Assembly (NCBI RefSeq): GCF_001673405.1 | Contig: NZ_LZLV01000112.1 | Coordinates: forward strand, 124,001-188,000 | Length of the DNA stretch: 64,000 bases | Direction of reading: 5' to 3' | DNA from: Mycobacterium sp. 1245111.1 | GTDB taxonomy: Bacteria > Actinomycetota > Actinomycetes > Mycobacteriales > Mycobacteriaceae | In this document: piece by piece, positions 17,510 to 26,332 of the stretch | Position numbering within the stretch: position 1 is the stretch's first letter | Layout of the letters: the number at the start of each line of letters is the position of its first letter | Notes under the pieces: generated by a model | What the model was told of the DNA's origin: nothing | Databases searched by the model: none | Seen by the model: the letters and a program-made list of their open reading frames with translations, nothing else | Program-made: the position numbers and the translations under genes

Positions 17510-19183
17510 GTGAGTGTCGACGACGATCACCAGCAGTCGCTCGGGATGTTGGCATCAGCCCTTGCGGGGCGCCCACTCGCCGTCGGCGCCGGCGTTGCAG
17601 GTGAGCCGTCCTGGACCGACGGACAGACGGTGTACGTCGATCCCTCCGCGCACCCTCGCGCAGCCCTAGAGGCGGTGGCCGTCCATGCATCGATGCTTGC
17701 GGCAGGCAGCCTGGCACCGGATATCGTCGACCGACTGGTACGGCATCCCAAGCTTTCTCGCCGCTACTTCGCCGTCGAAGCGCACCGGGCTTTAGTTGCC
17801 AACGACGACTTGCTGCCGGCGAGGTTGGCTGCGCTAGCAGATCGTGAGCTCGCCGCTCTCAGCTGCTCGGCCGCGGACTCTCTGGCCATCGCCGCAGGCA
17901 AGACCGTAGCCGCCGGGCCGCCACACAATTTCGGAGTTATACGCGCGAAGAAGCTCGTCGCGGTCATGAAGCACGCCGCGGCGCAGAAGGAAAAAGTGGG
18001 TCACGTTGCCCGAAAAGAGGCGAAGGGCGAACTGCACGAACTCTCCGACGATGCCGTGGACGACAGCGACGATCCCGACATGTTCAGCAGTCCGGTAGGC
18101 GGCGGCGGCTTCATTGGCAAGTGGCTCAAGAAGATGCTTTCTTCGTCCCGAAGGTCGGGGAACGACGGCGGCGGACCACCGGGGGCGGATACCCCGACGC
18201 ACCGTACGAATTCAGCCAGGCGGGGCGCCTTTGCGGTTTCGTCGACTGCCTTGACTCCTGAAGCCTCTTCGGATGTCGAACAGGACGGTATGAAGTATCC
18301 GGAATGGGACGCGAACCGCGGCGCATACCGTCCCGATTGGTGCACGGTCCGAGAGGTCGAGCCGGAAATCAAGCCTGCTGCGACCGGGTTCATCGAGTGC
18401 GCTGGTGCGGTGCGGCGGCCACTCGCACGGCTCGGCATGGGGTTACACCGGCAACGCCGTCAGTACCAAGGCGACGACATCGACATTGATGCGGCCGTCG
18501 AAACGCGCGTCGAATTACTCGCGAGATCGGTGCCGTCTGATGCGGTCTATCTCGACAGCCTGCGGCGGCGGCGCGAGCTGTCGGTGCTGGTTCTGTTGGA
18601 CATCTCGGGCTCGGCCGCTGAGCCCGGTACGCTCGGGCGGACTGTGCATCAACAGCAGCGAACGGCGGCTGCCAACCTCGTTGTCGCACTGCACGATCTC
18701 GGTGACCGCGTGTCCTTGTACGGCTACTACTCGCAGGGCCGGGCCGCGGTAAGACTGGTGCCAGTCAAGCGGTTCGAAGACCACCTCGACGCAGCCGTAT
18801 TCAAGCGCTTGAACAGTCTGGAACCCGGTGCATACTCACGCCTCGGCGCAGCCATAAGGCATGGTTCGACCGTGCTCGATCAGCGTGGTGGAACGCCCCG
18901 ACGATTGCTTGTCGTGCTGTCCGACGGGCTCGCCTACGACCACGGATACGAACTTGTTTACGGCGCCGCAGACGCGCGCCATGCACTCGACGAGGCCCGG
19001 CGTCGTGGAATCGGTTGTGTCTGCCTGACTGTAGGGGCGGCGACGGACGTCGGATCGCTGAGGAAGGTCTTCGGGAGCACCGCGCACGCCGCTGTTGGCC
19101 GGCCTGAACAACTTTCAGATGTCATCGGACCTCTGTTCAGATCCGCCGTGCGGTCCGCCGAAATGCAACGCCGTGCGTGCTGA
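17510..19183 (+). CDS. VWA-domain protein of NorD/CbbO type, copy 1
   Basis: 557 residues from a GTG with GAGGAG eight bases upstream. The first half is helical and charged, without similarity I recognise. A conserved motif, YPEWDANRGAYRPDWC, lies near residue 263 and recurs in copy 2. The C-terminal von Willebrand A domain has the MIDAS signature DISGSAAEP at about residue 364, then SRLGAAIRHG and the SDGLAYD Asp. In NorD, CbbO and CoxE systems such a protein partners a MoxR AAA+ ATPase to activate or load a metalloenzyme. Here the ATPase follows 174 nt downstream. The client is not one of the known ones, because no Rubisco, NO reductase or CO dehydrogenase gene is nearby. Confidence 0.85.
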   Translation: MSVDDDHQQSLGMLASALAGRPLAVGAGVAGEPSWTDGQTVYVDPSAHPRAALEAVAVHASMLAAGSLAPDIVDRLVRHPKLSRRYFAVEAHRALVANDDLLPARLAALADRELAALSCSAADSLAIAAGKTVAAGPPHNFGVIRAKKLVAVMKHAAAQKEKVGHVARKEAKGELHELSDDAVDDSDDPDMFSSPVGGGGFIGKWLKKMLSSSRRSGNDGGGPPGADTPTHRTNSARRGAFAVSSTALTPEASSDVEQDGMKYPEWDANRGAYRPDWCTVREVEPEIKPAATGFIECAGAVRRPLARLGMGLHRQRRQYQGDDIDIDAAVETRVELLARSVPSDAVYLDSLRRRRELSVLVLLDISGSAAEPGTLGRTVHQQQRTAAANLVVALHDLGDRVSLYGYYSQGRAAVRLVPVKRFEDHLDAAVFKRLNSLEPGAYSRLGAAIRHGSTVLDQRGGTPRRLLVVLSDGLAYDHGYELVYGAADARHALDEARRRGIGCVCLTVGAATDVGSLRKVFGSTAHAAVGRPEQLSDVIGPLFRSAVRSAEMQRRAC

Positions 19184-19357
19184 GGGGGTCCGGCGGGTGA
19201 AGGCGCAAGTCGTCTCACCACTACCGGTCGAGCCGGGAGGTCTGCCAATTCCGCGCCATGGTTGAAAACAAACATCTGTTCCATCTAAGCTGCTGGACTG
19301 TGACCGAGGGCACGTGGCTAAACCACCGCTACAGGTCTCACACGAGGGAAGAGTCGG

Positions 19358-20209
19358 ATGAATAACGAGGTCGCGCACGCGCAGCCCAATGGCGCCGCAC
19401 CCCAGACCACTCACGCACGCCCGTATTACCGGTCGGTGGGCAACGAAGAGGCGGTTTTCAAAGCGGCTTACCGGCAGGGGCTATCGCTGGTCCTGAAAGG
19501 GCCGACTGGCTGTGGCAAGACTCGGTTCGTCGAGGCGATGGCCCACGATCTCGGCCGGCAATTGATTACGGTTTCCTGCCACGACGATCTGACGACCGCC
19601 GACCTGGTCGGGCGCTATTTGCTTCGTGGTGATGAGACAGTGTGGGTTGACGGACCGCTGACCCGCGCGGTCCGCGAGGGAGCGATCTGCTACCTCGACG
19701 AGGTTGTCGAAGCCCGCCAAGATACAACCGTTGTTCTGCACCCGCTCGGGGATCATCGCCGCCAGTTGCCGATCGAACGGCTGGGAATCACTCTCGATGC
19801 GGCACCGGGCTTCGGTCTTGTCGTCTCTTACAATCCCGGTTACCAGAGCGTGCTGAAGGATCTCAAAGACTCGACGAGGCAGCGCATGGTAGCTATCGAA
19901 TTCGGCTACCCTGCAACGGAAGTCGAGGAAGCAATTGTTGTTCACGAGTCGGGTGTTGATCCGGCGATCTCGGCTGAGCTCGTTCGCTTCGGTCAGGCGA
20001 TCCGCCGTTTGGAGACCGGTGGACTACGCGAGGTGGCATCCACCCGCGTGCTTATCGCGGCTGGTCAACTCATCAGCGAGGGTCTGTCCGTCGTCGATGC
20101 GGCGAAAGCAGCCATCGCAGGCCCGCTGACTGACGATGTGACCGTCTCTCGCGGTCTCAACGAGATGATCGATATCTATCTGGGACAGCCTGCGCGCCCG
20201 ATTCGTTGA
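19358..20209 (+). CDS. MoxR/CbbQ-family AAA+ ATPase, copy 1
   Basis: 283 residues. Walker A GPTGCGKT is at 48-55, Walker B CYLDEV at 111-116 and the sensor-1 Asn in VVSYNPGYQ near 159. The segment [14 protein letters not shown] is typical of the CbbQ/NirQ/NorQ branch. These ATPases form rings that, with a VWA partner, remodel or activate oxidoreductases. Length matches the family (about 270-300). It follows the VWA gene and precedes the leaderless binding protein and the AveC gene. It is clearly related to copy 2 at 57455, with shared [19 protein letters not shown] and [13 protein letters not shown] blocks. Confidence 0.92.
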   Translation: MNNEVAHAQPNGAAPQTTHARPYYRSVGNEEAVFKAAYRQGLSLVLKGPTGCGKTRFVEAMAHDLGRQLITVSCHDDLTTADLVGRYLLRGDETVWVDGPLTRAVREGAICYLDEVVEARQDTTVVLHPLGDHRRQLPIERLGITLDAAPGFGLVVSYNPGYQSVLKDLKDSTRQRMVAIEFGYPATEVEEAIVVHESGVDPAISAELVRFGQAIRRLETGGLREVASTRVLIAAGQLISEGLSVVDAAKAAIAGPLTDDVTVSRGLNEMIDIYLGQPARPIR

Positions 20210-20250
20210 CGCCGCGCGACGTGGACCGTTAAGGTATGAACAAATATTAG
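20206..20250 (+). promoter_or_regulatory. Internal promoter with CAAATATTAG element
   Basis: A -35 TTGACG (20206-20211), 18-nt spacer and -10 TAAGGT (20230-20235) are followed by CAAATATTAG (20241-20250). This sits between the MoxR gene and the TTG start of the binding-protein gene at 20271, whose ribosome site GGAGGT is at 20261-20266. The layout copies the promoter of the VWA gene and of the SDR at 29383. Confidence 0.55.
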
Positions 20251-20270
20251 GTTGTAGCCCGGAGGTCAGT

Positions 20271-21383
20271 TTGTCTTACGAGAGCAAAGCCCATCCGATC
20301 AAGGTCGGATATCTGATGGACTTCACGCTTGCTGCGGATTTTCCAAAGGAGCTGCTGGATTCGTTTGTCCAGTCCTTGGACCTCGTATTCGAAGACGCCC
20401 TCGAGAAGGGGCTGTTGGATCGGCCGGTACAGGTGATCTACAAGGAGGTCGAGGGGCTGCCCAAGGGCACAGTCAAAGCGGTGATCGATGCCTATGCCGA
20501 GCTCGTCGACGAGGGTTGTCTAGTTGTGTTCGGGCCCAACATCACTGACAACGTGGTGCCGATGCGTGAGGCGATCGAAGAGCGTTTCAAGGTGCCGGCG
20601 ATCAGCGTGACCGGGACCGATGACTGGCTGGGTGAGTGGACATTCTCGTTCCCCCAAGGCTCGATGACCGATGAGCCCATCTTCCTGGCTGACCTCATCG
20701 CCAAAAGGGGGCTGACCGACGTCGGTGTCTTGGTCGAGCAGAACCTGATCGGCGAGTCGTACCTGGGTAACTTTCGGCGCGCTTGCGCGCGCAAGGGTCT
20801 GCGGATTGTCGCTGAGGCACCAATCGCGCAGACGGCGCAAGACATTCACGCCGCGGTCAAGTCGCTGCATGACGCGCGAGCCGAGGCGATCGTCCACTTC
20901 GGTTTCGGCTTCGGCATCGTTTTAGTCAATCCTGCACTGGAAGCCGTCGATTGGGATCCTCCCCGCTTCTCGACCACCGCATGGCAGAACGCGTGGATCA
21001 ATCCAGTGATGTGGCAGGCGTTCATGGGTTGGGTCGGTGTCGACCAATATGACGAAGCCAACCAACTTGGGCAGGAGTTCCTGGATCGCTATGAGGCAAA
21101 GCACGGCAACCGTCCCCAGTATTGCGTTTCCGTGGTCAACCACGACATCGCCTCAACCCTGGTGCGCGCGTTCGCCGATGCCCATCCGCTGAGCCCACGC
21201 GGAGTCAAAGAGGCACTCGAGCGAGTGAAGATGATGCCTGCGGCCTCGGGTGCGCCGGGTACGCGGGTGTCATTCGGCAAATGGACCCGCAGGGCCTGGA
21301 TGGGCGCGGGCTACCTCGTCGCCCGCACATTGGACGCCGACGGCGTCAACTCGCACCTTGTCGACCGATTTGGTCAGGAGTAG
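20271..21383 (+). CDS. Leu/Ile/Val-binding-like protein without signal peptide
   Basis: 370 residues from a TTG start with GGAGGT four bases upstream. The fold is that of periplasmic-binding proteins of the LivJ/AmiC type: IKVGYLMDFTLAAD at the N-terminus, VVFGPNITDNVVPMREAIEE, then VGVLVEQNLIGESYLGNFRRAC. There is no signal peptide or lipobox and no ABC permease or ATPase nearby. A cytoplasmic ligand-sensing role, as for AmiC of Pseudomonas, is therefore more likely than transport. It is followed 4 nt later by the AveC-family gene, so the two are coupled. It may sense the substrate or product for the MoxR-VWA module. That is inference. Confidence 0.82.
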   Translation: MSYESKAHPIKVGYLMDFTLAADFPKELLDSFVQSLDLVFEDALEKGLLDRPVQVIYKEVEGLPKGTVKAVIDAYAELVDEGCLVVFGPNITDNVVPMREAIEERFKVPAISVTGTDDWLGEWTFSFPQGSMTDEPIFLADLIAKRGLTDVGVLVEQNLIGESYLGNFRRACARKGLRIVAEAPIAQTAQDIHAAVKSLHDARAEAIVHFGFGFGIVLVNPALEAVDWDPPRFSTTAWQNAWINPVMWQAFMGWVGVDQYDEANQLGQEFLDRYEAKHGNRPQYCVSVVNHDIASTLVRAFADAHPLSPRGVKEALERVKMMPAASGAPGTRVSFGKWTRRAWMGAGYLVARTLDADGVNSHLVDRFGQE

Positions 21384-21387
21384 TCGG

Positions 21388-22533
21388 ATGAGTACCGAAG
21401 AATTCACGTCACCCTCAGCCAGTCCTACGAAGCATTCCCCTCCCGGGCGGTCAGGCGGTGGAAGCTTGGGTTCATGGCTGGCCGGGATCGGCCTGCTCGC
21501 ATTCGTCGGGTTGTTTATTGCGGTTTCACGCACGAAACTCGATCCGCGAGTGGCCAACCCGAACACCGTCGGTAGGCCGCGCCCGGTCAAGTACCTCTTC
21601 GGGGTCACCGGCTGGATGGAGTACATCGAAATCGGTACGGCGCTGATGCTCGTGGCGCTGGTAGTCGTCTTCATCATCGGGTGGCGGCGTAATCCTGGCA
21701 GCCCGGTGATGCTGATGTTCTTGGTCACGACGCTGATTGTGTGGCAGGACCCGATCATGAACTGGGCGCCCTACGCGGTGTACAACCCGGATCTCCTGCA
21801 CTGGCCCGAGTCCTGGATTCTGATCATGATGTCGCCGACGGTGGAACCGTTCATCGTATTCGGTTACGTGACATTCTATTTCGGGCCGTACTTCGTGGCT
21901 GTGTGGGTGTTGCGAAAGTTACAGGCTAAGCGCAGTCCCGATGCTTTCGTCAGCCGGCACCCGCTAGTCAGCTTGGGCGCTCTGGTACTAGTCATCGGCT
22001 TCGTGTTCGACGCGATCCTCGAAGTTGGTTCCATCGCGACCGGTCTCTACATCTATTCGCAGGTGATCCCATTCGGATCGATCTTTACGGGAACTCCGCT
22101 CCAATTCCCACTGATCTGGGAGTCGCTCGGGGTGACTTTCGTGATGATCCCGGCGGCGATTCTGGTTTACCGCGACGACACGGGAAAGTCGGTGGCAGAA
22201 AAGCTGGCTGCAAAGGTCAAGTTGTTGCCGACGAGGCCCGTACTGGGCACCTTCCTGGTGATGTTTGTGATCATCAACGTCTCGTACTTCGCCTACGGCG
22301 GCTGGTTCTGGGCAATCAAGGCCAGCGGCGCCGCGACGTCGGTGGCGTGTCCGTGGCCGTATCCAGAGGCCAAAGTCTTTGACCCACAAGGCTATTACGA
22401 GGAGAACGGGGCAAAGGGGCCCTACTCGGTGGGTAAGTGGTCGACCTGGCAGTACGCCCTGCCGCATGGTCGTCCCGACGTGCAGTTGGGTTCCAAGAGC
22501 AATCGCTGCGCAACTCAGGCTTTCAATGGTTGA
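21388..22533 (+). CDS. AveC-family (spirocyclase-like) multipass membrane protein, copy 1
   Basis: 381 residues from the ATG at 21388, four bases after the upstream stop. About eight hydrophobic segments are visible, from GSWLAGIGLLAFVGLFIAVS near residue 27 to FLVMFVIINVSYFAYGG near 300. Its C-terminal motif VACPWPYPEAKVFDPQGYYE matches the AveC family as I know it. AveC of Streptomyces avermitilis handles spiroketal formation in avermectin. Function in mycobacteria is not established. It shares long blocks with the copy at 51672 (MVYRDDTG-like, FGSIFTG, LQFPLIWES versus NQFPLLWES). It overlaps the next SDR by 8 nt. Confidence 0.82.
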   Translation: MSTEEFTSPSASPTKHSPPGRSGGGSLGSWLAGIGLLAFVGLFIAVSRTKLDPRVANPNTVGRPRPVKYLFGVTGWMEYIEIGTALMLVALVVVFIIGWRRNPGSPVMLMFLVTTLIVWQDPIMNWAPYAVYNPDLLHWPESWILIMMSPTVEPFIVFGYVTFYFGPYFVAVWVLRKLQAKRSPDAFVSRHPLVSLGALVLVIGFVFDAILEVGSIATGLYIYSQVIPFGSIFTGTPLQFPLIWESLGVTFVMIPAAILVYRDDTGKSVAEKLAAKVKLLPTRPVLGTFLVMFVIINVSYFAYGGWFWAIKASGAATSVACPWPYPEAKVFDPQGYYEENGAKGPYSVGKWSTWQYALPHGRPDVQLGSKSNRCATQAFNG

Positions 22534-23539
22534 GCGTCGTAGTGTCGTCATCACGGGTGCATCGCGCGGCCTCGGCTTCGCCTCAGCTGTACGTCTATAC
22601 CGTGAGGGATGGCAGGTGGTCGCCACCATGCGAACGCCTGAGCGGGGGATGCCGTTATTGCGCGAAGCGACCGGGGCAGCTGAAGACGACGATCGGCTCC
22701 TCGGTGTCCAGCTCGACTTGATGGACGCGGCCTCCATTGCAGCGGCTGCCAAGACGATCGAAGAGCGGATTGGCGCGCCAGACGCGATCGTGCACAATGC
22801 CGGAATATCGGCGGCCGGAACGGTCGAAGAAACCGATACAACGTTGTGGCAGAACATGTTTACCACTCACGTAATCGCGCCGGTGACTTTGACCAAGGCG
22901 CTGTTGCCGTCGATGCGGGCGGCAGGACGGGGTCGCATCGTGCTCGTCAGCAGCGCGGCGGGCGTGCGCGGCCAGCCAGCTACGGGACCGTACTCCGCTA
23001 GCAAGGGCGCGATGGAAAGGTGGGGTGAATCGCTGGCCTTCGAGTTAGCGCCCTTCGGGATCGGTGTCAGCGTTCTGGTTACGGGAACCTACGAGACTGA
23101 CATCATCACGGACGCAGGCACGACCGACGATCGCGACTTCACTGGCCCCTATGCGCGTCTGCATCAGACGATGAACAGCCGCGGCCGGTATGCGATCAAG
23201 TTCGCGCGCTCTCCCGAGCGTTTCACCGACGGATTGGTGAATGCACTGGCTGACCACGGCGCCTTCCGCCGCCATGGCGTCGGACCCGATGCGTCGATGT
23301 TGTTGACCTTGAACAGGGTGCTTCCTGCTTCCGGGATGCACCACATGTCTCGAATCATCCTCGGAATTCCTCGATTCGGCGCGATGCGTGACGGGGCGTG
23401 GCCGCTGACAACCACGCAGCGCGTGATGGTCGCTGCCGCCAAGGTGCTCCCGGAACAAGTCATGATCCGGTTGGCGTCGCTGGCGACGCGATTTTCTCGG
23501 ACACAGTCCGCACCAATGGGGGGTCGAAGCGATGACTAA
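22526..23539 (+). CDS. Short-chain dehydrogenase/reductase (SDR)
   Basis: 337 residues from the ATG at 22526, overlapping the AveC stop. A longer frame back to 22379 lies inside AveC. The classical SDR signature is complete: TGASRGLG near residue 10, HNAGIS near 89, the Ser in VLVSSAAGVRG and YSASKGAMERW near 155. The C-terminal extension of about 80 residues is longer than in standard 250-residue SDRs. Such enzymes oxidise or reduce alcohols with NAD(P). Its neighbours (P450, ALDH) suggest the order hydroxylation, alcohol to aldehyde or ketone, then acid. The stop overlaps the ALDH start by 8 nt. Confidence 0.88.
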   Translation: MVERRSVVITGASRGLGFASAVRLYREGWQVVATMRTPERGMPLLREATGAAEDDDRLLGVQLDLMDAASIAAAAKTIEERIGAPDAIVHNAGISAAGTVEETDTTLWQNMFTTHVIAPVTLTKALLPSMRAAGRGRIVLVSSAAGVRGQPATGPYSASKGAMERWGESLAFELAPFGIGVSVLVTGTYETDIITDAGTTDDRDFTGPYARLHQTMNSRGRYAIKFARSPERFTDGLVNALADHGAFRRHGVGPDASMLLTLNRVLPASGMHHMSRIILGIPRFGAMRDGAWPLTTTQRVMVAAAKVLPEQVMIRLASLATRFSRTQSAPMGGRSDD

Positions 23540-25016
23540 CGCAACGACGGTGACGTTCGAGTCGAAGATGATGATCGACGGTGAGCTCGTCGACGGTGAG
23601 TCAGGCACATTCGCCAACATCAATCCCGCCAATGGAGACGCGCTCGGTGAGGTTGCGGATGCGTCCAAAGCCGATATGAATCGTGCGATCGATGCGGCGC
23701 GGCGATCGTTCGACGAGACCGACTGGTCGACTAATCGGGCACTGCGGAAGCGCTGTCTTTTGCAACTGCACGACGCGATTGAAAGCGAGTTGGAGGAACT
23801 ACGCGAGGAACTCATCCTCGAGGTCGGCGCACCCAGAGCGGTGACGCATGGTCCGCAGCTGGACGCGCCCCTAGAGGATGGGTTGAAGTTCCCGGCCCGG
23901 TTCATCGATTCGTTTGACTGGGAAGTCGATCTCGGCGATGCGGTGGTGTCGTTGACCGGCGTGAACTCCGCCCGCCGGGTGTGGCATGAGCCCGTGGGTG
24001 TGGTCGGCGCAATCGTCCCGTGGAACTTCCCGTTCGAGGTGACGATCAACAAGCTCGGACAGGCGCTGGCCACAGGCAACACTGTGGTGCTCAAACCCGC
24101 CCCCGACACCCCGTTCAACGCCACCCGTTTGGGGCGATTGATCGCCGAAAAGACCGACATACCAGCCGGAGTCGTCAACGTGGTGACAGCGTCGGACCAT
24201 CTCGTCGGTGAAGAGCTGACCTTGTCGCCGAAGGTTGACATGATCTCATTCACCGGGTCGACGGCGGTGGGTAAACGCATCATGGAAAAGGGTGCGGCCA
24301 CGATGAAGCGACTGTTCCTTGAACTCGGGGGGAAATCGGCGACCATCGTGCTCGAGGATGCCGACTTCGCTACTGCGTGTTTGATCGGCATCGGTCCATT
24401 AATGCACGCCGGCCAGGCGTGCGCGGCGCCAACACGAATCTTGTTGCCTCGCAGCCGTTACGCCGAAGGTGTAGCGATTCTGCAGGGGATCTACGAGAAC
24501 ATCCAGCCTGGCGACCCCCAGGACCCGGGCACCATTTGCGGGCCGGTCATTTCAGCTAAGCAACAACAACGCATCCTGGGCTACATCCACAAGGGTGTCG
24601 ACGAGGGCGCGACGATGCGTGTCGGCAGTACAGAACCGTCGACAGCATTCGACACAGGGTTCTGGGTCAACCCCACCCTGTTTACCGACGTTGACAACGC
24701 CATGACCATTGCCCAGGAAGAGATCTTCGGGCCGGTCCTGGTCGCGATCCCCTACGACGACGAAGACGACGCGGTCCGGATCGCGAACGACAGCGCTTAC
24801 GGCCTTGCCGGCATGGTCATGTCGGAGTCGACGGAGCGGGCGTTGGCGGTGGCGCGTCGACTACGTGCGGGGTTCATCGGGCTCAACGGCACCGCGGGGT
24901 ACGGCGCCGACATGCCCTTCGGGGGCTACAAGCACAGCGGTGTCGGACGCCAGAACGGACTGGCGGGATTCCATCAATACACAGAGGTCAAATCCGTGGC
25001 TTATCCCGCGAATTGA
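23532..25016 (+). CDS. Aldehyde dehydrogenase (ALDH superfamily)
   Basis: 494 residues, the standard ALDH length. PWNFPFEVTINK near residue 164, FTGSTAVGKRI near 240, the general-base Glu in ELGGKSATIVL near 264 and the catalytic Cys in AGQACAAPTR near 297 are all visible. It should oxidise an aldehyde to its acid with NAD(P). It lies in one overlapping run, AveC-SDR-ALDH-P450, and likely completes a P450-initiated oxidation of a methyl or hydroxymethyl group. The next P450 starts 10 nt downstream. Confidence 0.93.
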   Translation: MTNATTVTFESKMMIDGELVDGESGTFANINPANGDALGEVADASKADMNRAIDAARRSFDETDWSTNRALRKRCLLQLHDAIESELEELREELILEVGAPRAVTHGPQLDAPLEDGLKFPARFIDSFDWEVDLGDAVVSLTGVNSARRVWHEPVGVVGAIVPWNFPFEVTINKLGQALATGNTVVLKPAPDTPFNATRLGRLIAEKTDIPAGVVNVVTASDHLVGEELTLSPKVDMISFTGSTAVGKRIMEKGAATMKRLFLELGGKSATIVLEDADFATACLIGIGPLMHAGQACAAPTRILLPRSRYAEGVAILQGIYENIQPGDPQDPGTICGPVISAKQQQRILGYIHKGVDEGATMRVGSTEPSTAFDTGFWVNPTLFTDVDNAMTIAQEEIFGPVLVAIPYDDEDDAVRIANDSAYGLAGMVMSESTERALAVARRLRAGFIGLNGTAGYGADMPFGGYKHSGVGRQNGLAGFHQYTEVKSVAYPAN

Positions 25017-25026
25017 TAGGAGCAAC

Positions 25027-26241
25027 ATGTCAGAGCTATTCGACGAACTCGAAGACTTCGCGGCATTCGACGACGTCGTATCGGGCGATGTACGCGACCC
25101 GTACCCGGAGTTGGCGAAACAGCGTCACGACACTCCGATTCAACGAATCGACATGTCGACGATGCCCGGTGAGGAAGGCAAACCCGTCTTCATCGTCTAC
25201 CGCCACGAGGACATTCAGACGATGCTGCGGGACCACGACACCTTCTCCTCGAACGCCGTGATTCAGATATTCGGCGACGTTTTGGGCCACGGGGTGATGC
25301 TGGGCATGGATGAGCCCGTCCACGGCAGGCTGCGTTCGCTGGTAACCAAGGCGTTCACCCAAAAGGCTTTGGCGCGTTGGGAAGACGAGATCGTCGGTCG
25401 CATCGGTAACGAACTGATCGACGGGTTTGCCGCCGACGGTGCCACCAACCTGGTGAAAACCTTCACGTTTCCGTACCCGAGCCGCATCATCGCCGCGCTC
25501 CTCGGCCTCCCGGAGGAGGATTTCCCGCAGTTCCAGCGCTGGTCGGTGTCGATGTTGAGCTACACCATCAATCCCGAACGAGGGTTGGCGGCGTCAAAGG
25601 CCCTCGTCGACTACTTCACTCCGATCCTGGAGGCCCGTCGAGCGGAGCCCCGCGAGGATCTGATCAGCAGCCTCGCAGCAGCTGAAATCGACGGCGAAAA
25701 GCTTGCGGACGAAGACATTTACTCCTTCATCCGGCTCCTGCTTCCGGCCGGCGTGGAAACCACGTACCGATCCCTGGGCAGCTTGCTCTTTGCGCTCCTC
25801 ACCCACCCCGACCAGCTTGACGCCATCCGCGCCGACCGAACCCTCATACCGCAAGCCATCGAAGAGGGTGTGCGATGGGATGCGCCTCTGCTCAACATCA
25901 CTCGCGTCGCCACTCGGGATACCGAGTTGGCGGGCGTGCCCATCCCACAAGGGTCATCGGTGATGCCCATGCTCGGCGCGGCCAATCGTCAAGAAGATCG
26001 GTACACCAAACCCGATGACTTCGACATTTTCCGGCAGGCGAAGGTACCCATCAGCTGGGGCTACGGAGTCCATGTCTGCCTCGGGATGCACCTCGCTCGA
26101 CTCGAGATGCGCACGGCCATCAACCTGTTATTGGATCGGTTGCCCAATCTTCGCCTCGATCCTGACGGTGACGACCCGCACATCCGCGGAATGGTCTTCC
26201 GCTCTCCGACGTCACTGCCGGTGCTGTTCGACCCGGCCTAA
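25027..26241 (+). CDS. Cytochrome P450 (404 aa)
   Basis: ATG at 25027 with TAGGAGC upstream. A longer frame back to 24709 is a shadow of ALDH. P450 hallmarks: I-helix LPAGVETTYR near residue 240, ExxR in IEEGVRWD near 283 and the heme loop SWGYGVHVCLGMHLAR near 345, in which Trp replaces the usual Phe. Soluble bacterial class I type, needing a ferredoxin and reductase. Co-transcribed with ALDH and SDR. Substrate unknown. The mixture of modest acidic N-terminus and early ExxR is typical for actinomycete P450s that attack steroids or terpenes. Confidence 0.94.
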   Translation: MSELFDELEDFAAFDDVVSGDVRDPYPELAKQRHDTPIQRIDMSTMPGEEGKPVFIVYRHEDIQTMLRDHDTFSSNAVIQIFGDVLGHGVMLGMDEPVHGRLRSLVTKAFTQKALARWEDEIVGRIGNELIDGFAADGATNLVKTFTFPYPSRIIAALLGLPEEDFPQFQRWSVSMLSYTINPERGLAASKALVDYFTPILEARRAEPREDLISSLAAAEIDGEKLADEDIYSFIRLLLPAGVETTYRSLGSLLFALLTHPDQLDAIRADRTLIPQAIEEGVRWDAPLLNITRVATRDTELAGVPIPQGSSVMPMLGAANRQEDRYTKPDDFDIFRQAKVPISWGYGVHVCLGMHLARLEMRTAINLLLDRLPNLRLDPDGDDPHIRGMVFRSPTSLPVLFDPA

Positions 26242-26332
26242 CGAACCCGTTGCTCCGTGCCGGTGCGCGCCAGTGTCGCTCTCGCTGGGCCGACCGCGGG
26301 CGGATGTTCCTTGAAAGGATTGGAAGAAGCGC

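Noticed and set aside
20271..21383. ABC importer binding protein
   Set aside because: No permease or ATPase genes and no export signal, so transport is not claimed.
23045..24391. 448-residue minus-strand open frame
   Set aside because: Antisense to the SDR and ALDH genes. Ser-rich, repetitive composition typical of a shadow frame in GC-rich DNA.
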